DNA from: Clostridiales bacterium mt11
GTDB taxonomy: Bacteria > Bacillota > Clostridia > Tissierellales > Tepidimicrobiaceae
Reading direction: 5' to 3'
Assembly: GCA_001282665.1 (NCBI GenBank)
Contig: LN874946.1
Coordinates: 555,839-619,838, forward strand
DNA length: 64,000 bases
Notes under the pieces: model-generated
Seen by the model: only the letters and a program-made list of their open reading frames with translations
What the model was told of the DNA's origin: nothing
Databases searched by the model: none
Position numbers and translations under genes: made by a program
Part shown: in pieces, positions 32,586 through 42,800 of the stretch
How positions within the stretch are numbered: position 1 is the first letter of the stretch
Layout of the letters: each line of letters starts with the position of its first letter

Positions 32586-33510
32586 TATCATTGATGTTTT
32601 TTATATATTCTACATCTTTATCTATTTGCTCTATCAATTCTTTGGCGGTTTTAAACTTAATATCATCTCTTATAAAATCAACAAACTTTACCTCAATAGG
32701 TGTACCGTAAATATTACCGCTAAAGTTTAAAATATGATTTTCTATTTTCAATACTTCTTCATTAAATGTTGGATTATATCCTATATTGGTTAAACTTAAA
32801 AATTCTTTATCTCCTAATAAGGTGGTAGTCTTATAGACTCCAGTTTTAGGCATTGTATAATTATGACTCAATTCAATATTTGCTGTGGGATACCCCATTT
32901 TACTTCCTCTGTTCTTTCCTGAAACTACTTTACCCCTTATAGAATAACATCGTCCAAGAAATTCATTTGCTTTTTCCATATTGCCCATCTGGATTAGCTT
33001 TCTAATAATAGTGCTGCTTACAATTTCTTCTCCAATATATATGGGCTTAACTATATTAGTCTCAAAACCTTTTTTTAAACCAAGTTCCCTCAAATATTTA
33101 CTATCTCCTAATGCTTTATATCCAAATGTATAATCAAATCCCACTGTAACTAGTTTAGCATTCAGCTTATGTCTAATAATAGTATCGACAAACTCTTCCC
33201 CAGATAGTCTCATTATATTCTTATCAAAATTCATAGTATATACAACTTCAACACCAAGCTCTTCAAGAATCTCTAATTTTTGAGCATTAGAAGTAATAAT
33301 GCCTAGATTAGTATTTCCATCTTTATTGAGTATGGTCTTAGTATGATTTTTAAATAACAAAACTGAAGACTTTAGGTTACTGTCCCTTGCTTTCGTAACC
33401 ATATCCTTTATCAAATATCTATGACCTATATGAATGCCATCAAAGTTTCCTAAAGCCACGGCAGTTTCATAATTTCTTTCTTCATAACTATTTAAATCTA
33501 TAATCTCCAT
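32575..33510 (-). CDS. ribF: Bifunctional riboflavin kinase/FAD synthetase
   Basis: RibF phosphorylates riboflavin to FMN and adenylates FMN to FAD. The 311-residue protein has the N-terminal nucleotidyltransferase domain (ALGNFDGIHIGHRYL, VTVGFDYTFGYKALGD, SSTIIRKLI) and the C-terminal kinase domain (GKVVSGKNRGSKMGYPTANI, PKTGVYKT). A GTG at 33519 is in frame, but AAGGTGAT is spaced for the ATG at 33510. It follows truB with a short gap. No FMN riboswitch is present. Confidence 0.96.
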   Translation of the reverse strand: MEIIDLNSYEERNYETAVALGNFDGIHIGHRYLIKDMVTKARDSNLKSSVLLFKNHTKTILNKDGNTNLGIITSNAQKLEILEELGVEVVYTMNFDKNIMRLSGEEFVDTIIRHKLNAKLVTVGFDYTFGYKALGDSKYLRELGLKKGFETNIVKPIYIGEEIVSSTIIRKLIQMGNMEKANEFLGRCYSIRGKVVSGKNRGSKMGYPTANIELSHNYTMPKTGVYKTTTLLGDKEFLSLTNIGYNPTFNEEVLKIENHILNFSGNIYGTPIEVKFVDFIRDDIKFKTAKELIEQIDKDVEYIKNINDIYN

Positions 33511-33520
33511 ATTTATCACC

Positions 33521-34414
33521 TTATATGAGAACTTTATCCATCTTCACATGATGTATATTATTCTTTTCTACAACCCTTCCTAAACCAATAAATTGATTTT
33601 TACAGTATATTTTAAAAGGAGAATTTAAACCACAGTCCTCAGTGTCATCTTTTAACAATGGAACTATAGCACCATTTATCAAACCATTAAAGTACTTCTC
33701 TTCAACTATTATGGAACCCATATGACTTAAGCCTTTATCCATTGGACAGATAATCGATTCTAAGCCCTCTCTATCTAAACTTTTAATATAATCGATGCTA
33801 TAACTATCTGCTATTTTAAAATCTCCTACTCCAACCCTAATTAAATACGACATATAACCATATGTACCTAATAACTCACCAATATCATTACATAGAGTTC
33901 TTATATATGTACCCCTTGAACATTTTACATAGAATATAATTTTCCTATTGTCCAATATGTCCATAATCTTTAGGTCATATATAAATATTTCCCTAGGTTC
34001 TCTTTTAACTTCTTTACCTTCTCTAGCAAGCTCATATAACTTTTTGCCTTTAACTTTTAAAGCAGAATACATAGGAGGTATTTGCTCAATTTTCCCTTTA
34101 AACCTATTAAATACTTCATAGATTTCCTTCTCTTCAACCATCTTCGATGAATGGTTGATTATCTTACCTTCTCCATCTTGTGTATCTGTGGCTAGTCCTA
34201 AGCTTAATTCTCCTACATATTCCTTATTAACATTTAATAGGTATTCACTAATCCTTGTACCTTTACCAATACATAAGGGAAGAACTCCAGTTGCGTTAGG
34301 ATCCAGAGTTCCAGTATGTCCAATCTTTTTAATCCCAGTGGTTTTCCTCATTATATAAACTGCATCATGAGAGGTTATTCCACGAGGTTTAAATAAATTA
34401 ATAATCCCATCCAT
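33521..34414 (-). CDS. truB: tRNA pseudouridine-55 synthase
   Basis: TruB makes pseudouridine 55 in the T loop of tRNAs. The 297-residue protein has LFKPRGITSHDAV, the catalytic Asp38 in GHTGTLDPNATGVLPL, QIPPMYSALKVKGKKLYELAR and SRGTYIRTLCNDIG. The C-terminal region resembles a small PUA-like domain. It sits in the usual rbfA-nrnA-truB-ribF series, 4 nt after nrnA. Confidence 0.97.
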   Translation of the reverse strand: MDGIINLFKPRGITSHDAVYIMRKTTGIKKIGHTGTLDPNATGVLPLCIGKGTRISEYLLNVNKEYVGELSLGLATDTQDGEGKIINHSSKMVEEKEIYEVFNRFKGKIEQIPPMYSALKVKGKKLYELAREGKEVKREPREIFIYDLKIMDILDNRKIIFYVKCSRGTYIRTLCNDIGELLGTYGYMSYLIRVGVGDFKIADSYSIDYIKSLDREGLESIICPMDKGLSHMGSIIVEEKYFNGLINGAIVPLLKDDTEDCGLNSPFKIYCKNQFIGLGRVVEKNNIHHVKMDKVLI

Positions 34415-34418
34415 AAAA

Positions 34419-35393
34419 TCACCTAAAAGCCATTTCTATTTCATTTAAAATCGACATCTTTGCTTCTTCAATTGTAGCATTAATTGTACAACCTGCAGCT
34501 CTCATATGGCCTCCACCATTGTACCTGCTAGATATCTTTGCAACATCTATATTCCTTTTACTCCTTAGACTGACCTTAACTTCATCTTCTTTTATTTCCT
34601 TTAAAAGACAAGCTACTTCAACGGAATCAATGTCTCGAATGAAAGATACTATGCCTTCAGTATCTTCTAATTTGGCATTATTGGCTCTTAACATCTCCTG
34701 AGTTACATAAACTATTCCTATTTTCCCATCTAAATGGAGTTCTAAATTGTTTAAGGAATTTATGAATAGCCTTGTTCTTTCAATGCTCCTACTTTGATAT
34801 AAATTAACATTGATATCATTAATATCTATGCCCGTTTTCATCAATTCTGCTATAATCATATGGGTAGAATAAGTAGTGTTACTGTACATAAAACTACCAG
34901 TATCCGTACTTATAGCAGTATATAAGCATGTAGCTATATATCTATCTATATCTACATTCATCTTTTTAATAACTTGATATACAATTTCTCCTGTAGCACC
35001 AGAGGAATCAGATATAATATTTATATCACCAAATTTATCATTTGTTATATGATGGTCTATATTTATTATCTTTTCTGCTTTTAAAGCAAATTCCTTACCC
35101 AATCCCAGTCTGTTCATATCGCTACTATCAAGAGCAATAAATAGATCAACAGTTGAAGGAATTTCGTATTCTTTAATCAGTTCTACATTAGGTAAAAATC
35201 GATAGTCTGAAGGTACTTCATCCACCTTTAATATATTTACATCTTTATTCATCTTCTTTATGGCCATTCCCAATGCTAAAATGGAACCAATATTATCTCC
35301 GTCTGGTTGTACATGAGAAGCAATGTAGATGTTACTAGATTCTTTTATTAGACTTATAGCCTTTTCAATTGATAAATCTAAAGAGTCATTCAT
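34419..35393 (-). CDS. nrnA: DHH-DHHA1 phosphoesterase, NrnA type
   Basis: The 324-residue protein degrades short oligoribonucleotides (nanoRNA) and removes the 3' phosphate of pAp in relatives. DHH-domain metal ligands are visible (SHVQPDGDNIGSILAL, IALDSSDMNRLG, NIDHHITNDKFG, ISTDTGSFMYSN), followed by a DHHA1 domain ending in RYNGGGHMRAAGCTI. It overlaps rbfA by 8 nt, which is typical coupling in the nusA operon. Confidence 0.95.
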   Translation of the reverse strand: MNDSLDLSIEKAISLIKESSNIYIASHVQPDGDNIGSILALGMAIKKMNKDVNILKVDEVPSDYRFLPNVELIKEYEIPSTVDLFIALDSSDMNRLGLGKEFALKAEKIINIDHHITNDKFGDINIISDSSGATGEIVYQVIKKMNVDIDRYIATCLYTAISTDTGSFMYSNTTYSTHMIIAELMKTGIDINDINVNLYQSRSIERTRLFINSLNNLELHLDGKIGIVYVTQEMLRANNAKLEDTEGIVSFIRDIDSVEVACLLKEIKEDEVKVSLRSKRNIDVAKISSRYNGGGHMRAAGCTINATIEEAKMSILNEIEMAFR

Positions 35394-35763
35394 CTGTATT
35401 TCCTCTTTTTTCTTGATCTTCTTTATTGACCTTTTCTATTAGCTTTGACATATATATTCCTTGCTCAATGGTTTCATCTAGATGAAACTTTGGCTCTGGT
35501 ACATATCTTAAATCTATTCTACTTCCAATTTCTTTTCTAATAAATCCTTTAGCATTTTCTAACCCTTGTAAAGTATCTTCTTTAACGTCTTTATTCCCTA
35601 GTACGGATACATATATATTTGCATATCTTAAGTCCCTAGTAACTTGTACCTTTGTAACAGATGTCATTGGGTCTATTCTTGGATCTTTAATTTCTCTCAT
35701 TAATAGTTCTGAGACTATTTTTCTAACTTCTTCTGATATTCTATTAATCCTTTTATCATTCAT
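35386..35763 (-). CDS. rbfA: Ribosome-binding factor A
   Basis: RbfA is a small KH-like protein that helps 30S maturation near the 5' end of 16S rRNA. The 125-residue product has RINRISEEVRKIVSELLMRE, DPRIDPMTSVTKVQVTRDL-type core and RYVPEPKFHLDETIEQG. It follows infB after 13 nt and overlaps nrnA. Confidence 0.97.
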   Translation of the reverse strand: MNDKRINRISEEVRKIVSELLMREIKDPRIDPMTSVTKVQVTRDLRYANIYVSVLGNKDVKEDTLQGLENAKGFIRKEIGSRIDLRYVPEPKFHLDETIEQGIYMSKLIEKVNKEDQEKRGNTDE

Positions 35764-35776
35764 AAAGGTCCACCCC

Positions 35777-37828
35777 TTATCTTTCTACTTCTTTTAATAT
35801 ATACGCTTCTAAAATATCCCCATCTTTAATATCGTTATAATTTTCAAGTCCTAAACCGCCTTCATATCCAGCTAATACTTCTTTCACATCATCTTTAAAT
35901 CTCTTAAGAGATGATACTCCACCTTCAAATACTACTACATCATTTCTTAGAAGTCGTATAGTACTATTCCTTGTAATTTTACCATTTTGAATGTATATAC
36001 CTGCTACTGTTCCAGCATTAGGAACTTTAAAGGTAGCTCTAACTTGTGCTCTTCCTATAACTTCCTCTACAAATTTTGGTTCTAACATACCTTTTATAGC
36101 AGATTGAATATCTTCAATAGCTTCGTATATTACCCTATATGTTCTTACATCTACCTTTTCTTCCTTTGCAATATCTAATGCATTTAAAGTAGGTCTTACA
36201 TTAAAGCCTATGATTATAGCATTAGATGCAGATGCTAGCATAACATCACTTTCTGTGATACCTCCAACTCCCCCATGGATAATATTTACTTTAACTTCCT
36301 CATTTTCTAATTTTTCAAGGGATTGTCTAATGGCATCTATAGTTCCTCTTACATCGGTTTTTATGATTATATTTAATTCTTTAATTTCTCCTAATTGGAT
36401 TTTTTCAAATAAATCATCTAATGATACCTTTTGAGAGGCTCTTAATTGTTCTTCCCTGACCATTTCTTTCTTTTTCTCAGCATAGTGTCTTGCAGTTTTT
36501 TCATCTTCAACTGCATATACCATATCTCCTGAATTAGGTACTTCTGATAATCCTAAAATTGCCACGGGGATAGAAGGTCCTGCTTTTTTAACCTTCTTAC
36601 CTTTATCGTCAAACATAGCTCTTATTCTACCACTAGCACTGCCGCAAACTATCATATCTCCAACTCTCAACGTACCTTTTTGTACCAATATTGTTGCAAC
36701 TGGTCCTTTTCCTTTATCCAACTGGGCTTCTATTACTGTACCTACTGCTCTACGGTTTGGATTTGCTTTTAATTCTTGCATTTCAGCTACAAGTAAAATC
36801 ATCTCTAATAGCTCATCTATACCCTCTCCATTACGAGCTGAAACTGGAACATTAATGGTATCTCCTCCCCATTCTTCAGGTACTAATCCTTGCTCCACTA
36901 ATTCCTGCCTAATTCTATCTATATTGGCTTCAGGTTTATCAATCTTATTAATAGCTACGATAATTGGCACCCCTGCTGCTTTAGCATGGTTTATAGCCTC
37001 TATAGTTTGAGGCATTACCCCATCATCAGCTGCCACTACTAGTATTGCTAAATCTGTAACTTGGGTTCCTCTAGCTCTCATAGAAGTAAAAGCTTCGTGA
37101 CCAGGAGTATCTAAAAATACAACCTTCTTACCTTCTACATTTACAATTGAAGCTCCAATATGTTGAGTTATTCCTCCAGCCTCTTGTTTCGTTACATGAG
37201 TCTTTCTTATAGCATCTAATAGAGAAGTTTTACCATGGTCTACGTGTCCCATAACTGTAACTACAGGTGGTCTTAACTTTAAATCCTGTGGATCATCTTC
37301 ATAATCTAAGTTAAACTCATCTTTTGACTCTGCAGCTTCAGTCTGGATAACTTTGAAACCAAATTCATCTCCAATGATATTAGCTGTATCAAAATCAATG
37401 GATTGATTTTGACTAGCCATTACTCCCAAACCTATTAACTTACTGATGACTTGGGTTGCACTAACGCCAATTTTATCAGCAAAATCTTTTACGACTATCG
37501 TATCCTCTATTTCAATAATATTCTCATCTGTTTCTGTTTTTATTTCTTTTTCTATTTCTTTTTCTTCATTAATTTTTTTTTGATTTTTATTTTCATTGTC
37601 TTTTTTCATATTATTAGCTGGTTTAGCCTTTCCTTTACTAGTTTTTTTTGCTTCTGAATCTTCCTTATTTTCTTGTTCAATAAGTTCTTTTATCATTTCT
37701 GCCTCATCACTTTCCAGAGTACTCATATGGCTATTCACTGCTAAATCTAATTCCTTCATCTTTTCCATTAGTTCTTTACTAGTCATTTTAAGTTCTTTAG
37801 CTAATTCATATACTCTCATTTTTATCAA
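35777..37828 (-). CDS. infB: Translation initiation factor IF-2
   Basis: IF-2 is the GTPase that delivers initiator tRNA and joins the subunits. The 683-residue protein has a short N-terminal region (RVYELAKELKMTSKELMEK), a Lys/Glu-rich linker, and the GTPase domain (VMGHVDHGKTSLLDAIR, DTPGHEAFT, NKIDKPEAN), followed by beta-barrel and C-terminal domains. The start is taken as TTG at 37828, since GGGGG lies 7 nt upstream. An ATG at 37819 would lie about 16 nt from that signal. The linker is short, as in many clostridia. Confidence 0.97.
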   Translation of the reverse strand: MIKMRVYELAKELKMTSKELMEKMKELDLAVNSHMSTLESDEAEMIKELIEQENKEDSEAKKTSKGKAKPANNMKKDNENKNQKKINEEKEIEKEIKTETDENIIEIEDTIVVKDFADKIGVSATQVISKLIGLGVMASQNQSIDFDTANIIGDEFGFKVIQTEAAESKDEFNLDYEDDPQDLKLRPPVVTVMGHVDHGKTSLLDAIRKTHVTKQEAGGITQHIGASIVNVEGKKVVFLDTPGHEAFTSMRARGTQVTDLAILVVAADDGVMPQTIEAINHAKAAGVPIIVAINKIDKPEANIDRIRQELVEQGLVPEEWGGDTINVPVSARNGEGIDELLEMILLVAEMQELKANPNRRAVGTVIEAQLDKGKGPVATILVQKGTLRVGDMIVCGSASGRIRAMFDDKGKKVKKAGPSIPVAILGLSEVPNSGDMVYAVEDEKTARHYAEKKKEMVREEQLRASQKVSLDDLFEKIQLGEIKELNIIIKTDVRGTIDAIRQSLEKLENEEVKVNIIHGGVGGITESDVMLASASNAIIIGFNVRPTLNALDIAKEEKVDVRTYRVIYEAIEDIQSAIKGMLEPKFVEEVIGRAQVRATFKVPNAGTVAGIYIQNGKITRNSTIRLLRNDVVVFEGGVSSLKRFKDDVKEVLAGYEGGLGLENYNDIKDGDILEAYILKEVER

Positions 37829-37867
37829 ACTAACACCCCCAATGTTATTAACAGGTGATAATTGGCA

Positions 37868-38143
37868 TTATAATTGTTTATTAGAATCGATTATATTATT
37901 TAGTTTATCATAAATTTTATCTGAAATTTCTATTTCTAATGCCCTAGCAAGGCTTTTGTTCTTCATTGCCCTCTCTAGACACTCTTTGCTTGCACAAATA
38001 TAAGCCCCTCTTCCGTTCATCTTTCCTGTTAAATCCACATCTACAACATCCTCATTGTTTTTTACTACTCTTATTAATTCTTTTTTAGGTTTATTTTCGT
38101 TGCAAGCTACACATTTCCTTAGAGGTATCTTTTTCTTTTTCAA
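37868..38143 (-). CDS. rnpM: RNase P modulator RnpM (YlxR)
   Basis: The 91-residue YlxR-family protein has two Cys pairs' first motif RKCVACNENKPKKELIR and the family signature GRGAYIC-x-C-like GRGAYICASKECLERA. In B. subtilis the homologue binds RNase P RNA and modulates its activity. It sits between nusA and infB. The L7Ae-like gene ylxQ, which usually follows, is absent here. Confidence 0.93.
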   Translation of the reverse strand: MKKKKIPLRKCVACNENKPKKELIRVVKNNEDVVDVDLTGKMNGRGAYICASKECLERAMKNKSLARALEIEISDKIYDKLNNIIDSNKQL

Positions 38144-38166
38144 TTTATCACCTCACTTCTTATGGA

Positions 38167-39210
38167 CTATAACTCTCCATCATATTGACTTTCGCTCTTG
38201 ATATCTATTTTCCAATTAGTAAGCTTTGCAGCTAATCTTGCATTTTGACCTTCTTTGCCAATTGCTAGAGATAATTGATAATCTGGTACTACTACTAATG
38301 CTGATTTGTCTTTTTCGTTTGCTTCTACCTTAATTACCTTTGAAGGACTTAAACTATTTGCAATGAATTCCTCTATGTTCTTACTCCAAATTATAATATC
38401 TATCTTTTCACCATTTAATTCCTCAACTATTGCTTTTACCCTACTTCCTTTAAAACCTACACATGCACCTACAGGATCTACATTAGAATCCTTAGAAAAG
38501 ACAGCAAGCTTCGTCCTTGAACCAGCTTCTCTTGAAATAGCATATATATCTACAACGCCTTCATGTATCTCTGGTACTTCTAATTCAAATAATCTTTTTA
38601 CCAATCCAGGGTGGGATCTGGAAAGAATAATCTGTGGTCCTTTTGTTGTCTTCTTAACTTCCAATATAAATAATTTTATCCTATCCCCTTGGTTGTATAC
38701 TTCACCTTCGATTTGTTCTGTAGGAGGCAACACTCCTTCAGTTTTTCCTAAGTCAACATATACATTGTTCTTGCTTATCCTCTGAATCATTCCAGTGATG
38801 ATTTCATTTTCCCTATTTATAAACTCGTCATATATAACGTCTCTTTCCGCATCTTTAATTCTCTGTATTACTACCTGTTTAGCCGTTTGTGCTGCAATTC
38901 TTCCAAAGTTTTTTGGAGTGATCTCTATGTTTATAATATCTCCCACTTGATATTTATCATCAATTCCTCTTGCCTCTTCTATATCGATTTCTAACAGACT
39001 ATCTTCTACTTCATCAACAACGGTTTTCTTTGCATATACACTGACCTTTCCATTAACTCTGTCTATCTCAACTTCTACATTTTGTGAAGACCCAAAGTTT
39101 TTCTTATAGCTCGAAATAAGTGCAGATTCTAAAGCATCAAAAATGACCTCTTTAGATATTCCTTTTTCTTTTTCTATCTCTTCAAGGGCCTCAATAAATT
39201 CTACATTCAT
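38167..39210 (-). CDS. nusA: Transcription termination/antitermination factor NusA
   Basis: NusA binds RNA polymerase and nascent RNA and modulates pausing and termination. The 347-residue protein is the short Gram-positive form: an N-terminal polymerase-binding domain (ALEEIEKEKGISKEVIFDAL), an S1 domain (GMIQRISKNNVYVDLGKTEG) and two KH domains (GACVGFKGSRVKAIVEELNG, LAIGKEGQNARLAAKLTNW). It has no acidic repeats at the end. It starts 15 nt after rimP. Confidence 0.98.
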   Translation of the reverse strand: MNVEFIEALEEIEKEKGISKEVIFDALESALISSYKKNFGSSQNVEVEIDRVNGKVSVYAKKTVVDEVEDSLLEIDIEEARGIDDKYQVGDIINIEITPKNFGRIAAQTAKQVVIQRIKDAERDVIYDEFINRENEIITGMIQRISKNNVYVDLGKTEGVLPPTEQIEGEVYNQGDRIKLFILEVKKTTKGPQIILSRSHPGLVKRLFELEVPEIHEGVVDIYAISREAGSRTKLAVFSKDSNVDPVGACVGFKGSRVKAIVEELNGEKIDIIIWSKNIEEFIANSLSPSKVIKVEANEKDKSALVVVPDYQLSLAIGKEGQNARLAAKLTNWKIDIKSESQYDGEL

Positions 39211-39225
39211 TAGTTAAACCCTCCC

Positions 39226-39690
39226 TTAAAATTTAACTGCTAATTTAATATTTGAAATAGCTTCTCTATCTATTTCTTTCTCTATCTGGGTTTCTTCTTT
39301 TATCTTAATATGACTATCAGTAAAATCTAGCAATTCTCCAATATATTTCTTCTTTCCATCTATACTCTTATACAGATTTATTTCTATGTCCTTACCCTTA
39401 TTCCTCTTTAAATCCTTATCTGTTTTTAAAGGTCTATCCAACCCGGGAGATGAAACCTCAAGATAATAACTTTCCTCTATAGGATCCAATTCATCTAAAA
39501 TATCTTCTACAATTTCACTTACCTTTTGACAATCATCAATAGATATTCCTTCAGGTTTTCCAATATAGAACCTTAAAAAATTACTTCCATTTTCCTTAAT
39601 AAATTCCAGATCGACTAAATCATATCCAAGTTCCTCAACTACTGGTTCACAACTGTTTTTAACAGTCTTAATAATATTGTTTCTATTCAA
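39226..39690 (-). CDS. rimP: Ribosome maturation factor RimP
   Basis: RimP assists 30S subunit maturation. The 154-residue protein has LGYDLVDLEFIKENGSNFLR, GISIDDCQKVSEIVEDILDE and the signature YYLEVSSPGLDRPLKTDKD. The start codon is TTG with GGAGG 7 nt upstream. It is the first gene of the nusA-infB superoperon and has its own promoter. Confidence 0.96.
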   Translation of the reverse strand: MNRNNIIKTVKNSCEPVVEELGYDLVDLEFIKENGSNFLRFYIGKPEGISIDDCQKVSEIVEDILDELDPIEESYYLEVSSPGLDRPLKTDKDLKRNKGKDIEINLYKSIDGKKKYIGELLDFTDSHIKIKEETQIEKEIDREAISNIKLAVKF

Positions 39691-39705
39691 AGTATCACCT
39701 CCGCC

Positions 39706-39733
39706 ATTTTAAATCTATTCTTTGTAATGTCAA
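39706..39733 (-). promoter_or_regulatory. Promoter of the rimP-nusA-infB operon
   Basis: Minus strand: TTGACA (39733-39728), 16 nt, TAAAAT (39711-39706), only about 15 nt before the rimP start, so the leader would be very short. Confidence 0.6.
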
Positions 39734-39767
39734 AAGAAATATACCTTTTTTAATATTAACTCAATTA

Positions 39768-39798
39768 AACAAATTAAGAGTGGGGTAAGCCCACTCTC
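39768..39798 (-). terminator. Terminator after polC
   Basis: AGAGTGGG and CCCACTCT (39777-39797) enclose a 5-nt loop. The minus-strand side continues TAATTTGTTT. It separates polC from the rimP operon. Confidence 0.8.
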
Positions 39799-39857
39799 TT
39801 AAGCAAAATTAACCTCTAATTGTTGTCAATACAATTATATCACAAAAGTAAAAAAAA

Positions 39858-42800
39858 TCAAATATTAAAAAGGCTAATTTGATTGCTTTCAGGCAAATCC
39901 GAAAGGCAACCATGTTCACGTAGGGCTTCTAATACTGGTTTACTGACCTTAGCTCTTGAAACCAGCTCTTCTATGGATAAGAATTCAGCAATATTGCGTT
40001 CTTCTACAATTTTTTTGGCTACAGTTTCCCCCACTCCATCTAGACTCTTCAAGGGAGGTATAATTCCATTTTCACCTAATAAGAATTTATCGCTATCCGA
40101 TTTATATAAATCTACCTTTTCAAACTTAAATCCTCTAGCATACATCTCTTGAACAACCTCTAATACGGTTAAAAGATTTTTTTCTTTAGCTGTCATATTA
40201 TTAGATAGCGATTCAAGCTCTTTAATCTTCTCATTAACTGCCTCCTTGCCTTTTAGTACTAGATGAGCATCAAAATCTTGGGCTTTAGTTGTGAAGTATG
40301 TAGCATAGAAGGCTTCAGGATAATGAACTTTAAAATATGCAATTCTAAAGGACATCATACTGTATGCAGCTGCATGAGCTTTAGGAAACATGTATTTAAT
40401 CTTCTTACATGAGTCTATATACCATTCTGGCACATTAAAACTTCTCATATATTCTTCGTCTTCTTCTGTTAATCCTTTGCCTTTTCTTACCTTCTCCATT
40501 ATCTTAAAAGATCTTTTTTTATCGAGTCCAGCATATATTAGATTGAGCATTATATCATCTCTCGTGGAAATAACTTGATTCAAAGTAGCCATATTACTTC
40601 TTACCAAATTCTGTGCATTATTTAACCATACATCAGTACCATGAGATAATCCACTAATCCTAACCAACTCAGAGAAAGTTGTTGGTTCGGTATCTACTAA
40701 CATCTGTCTAACAAATTTTGTACCAAATTCAGGAATACCTAGAGTTCCTACTTCAATATCAATATCCTTTTCATCTATATTTAAAGGTTCCGTGCTGGTA
40801 AAAAGCTTCATGGTTTCTTTATCATCTAAAGGTATAATCTGAGGATCTACTCCAGTAATGTCTTCTAACATTCTAATTATAGTTGGCACATCATGACCTA
40901 GAATATCCAGTTTTAAAATCCTACCACTTATGGAATGATAGTCAAAATGGGTGGTTATGACGCCTGACTTTTTATCATCAGCCGGATATTGTATAGGACT
41001 AAAATCGTGTATATCTTTATATTTTGGAACTATCATTACACCACCAGGATGCTGCCCTGATGTACGCTTAATTCCAGTACATCCCTCAACAAGTCTACTT
41101 ATTTCTGCTGGATGAGGATTCAATCCCTTTTGCTCAAAATATTTTTTAACAAAACCATATGCAGTCTTTTCAGCTATTGTGCCAATAGTTCCTGCTCTAA
41201 AAACATAACCTTCTCCAAATAACTCTTCCGTATATTTATGTGCATTGGGTTGATATTCTCCAGCAAAATTTAAATCTATATCTGGCTCCTTATCCCCTTC
41301 AAACCCTAAAAACACCTCAAAAGGAATATCATGGCCATCTTTTTTTAACTTGGTATTACATTTAGGACAATCTCTATCTGGTAAATCAATTCCAGAACCT
41401 ACAGAGCCATCTTCAATGAATTCACTAAATTTACACTTAGGACAGACATAATGAGGAACTAATGGATTAACCTCAGTAATACCACTCATTGTAGCAACAA
41501 AAGATGAACCAACAGAACCCCTAGAGCCAACTAAATATCCATCCTCCATAGATTTCCATACCAGCTTTTGTGCTATAATATACATTACTGCATATCCATT
41601 TTTAATAATTGAATTTAGTTCTTTATCCAATCTTTCCTCTACAATACTAGGTAGAGGATCCCCATATATTTCTTTAGCTCTACTATGTGTTATCTCCTTT
41701 AACTCCTTATCTGCACCTTCAATAACTGGTGGATAGGTTCCATCTGGAATTGGAATTATATCTTCTATCATATTAGCTATTAAATTCGTATTCTTAATTA
41801 CAACTTCCTCTGCCTTTTTCTTGCCAAGATATTGAAACTCATCAAGCATCTCATCAGTAGTTTTTAAATAAAGAGGGGGTTGTAAGTCCGCATCTTGAAA
41901 TCCTTGTCCACTCATCAATATCTTTCTATAGATTTCATCTTCAGGATCTAAAAAGTGTACATCTCCAGTGGCAACAACTAATTTATTATATCTATCGCCT
42001 AATTCAACAATTCGTTCATTAATCCCTTTTAATCCATCTTCTCCTTTGACCAATCCATTTCTTATTAGATGCATATTATTACCTAAGGGCTGTATCTCTA
42101 AATAATCATAAAAGTTCACTATATCTTTAATTTCATTAAAATCTTTATTTCTTAATATGGCTTTATATAGTTCACCAGCTTCACAAGCACTTCCTATTAT
42201 TAGACCTTCTCTATGACTTGCTAATAAGGATTTAGGGATTCTAGGTTTTCTATAAAAATAATTTAGATGGGATTCTGATATAAGCTTATATAGATTTTTC
42301 AATCCTTTATAATTTTTAGCCAATATAATTATATGGAAGGATTCATCTTTTGAAATATCTTTAGTACCTTTTAGTTTATTTATCTCAGCTAAACTATTGA
42401 TTTTGCCATCTAATAGCTCCATACATTTTATAAATATTTCAGCAGTAGCTTTAGCATCATCTACTGCTCTATGATGATTAACTAAGCTGACATTTAAATG
42501 TTTTGCCACTATATTAAGTCTGTGGCTTTTTAATTGGGGAAATAAAGCTCTTGTTAACTCTAAGGTATCTAATACTGGGTTATCTAAAGTTTTGCCAACC
42601 TTTGAAAGCCTTTCCCTTATAAATCCTACATCAAAAGAAGCATTATGAGCAACTAAGACTGAGTCCTTAATAAACTCCTCGAAGTCTGGTAAAATTTCAT
42701 TAATAGTTGGTTTATCTTTAACCATTTCATCGGTAATACCAGTTAAACTTACTATCTTTTCAGGAATTGGTCTCTCCGGATTTATCAATTGGCTAAATTC

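Noticed and set aside
38306..38785. Plus-strand open frame of 159 residues
   Set aside because: Antisense to nusA with no supporting motif.
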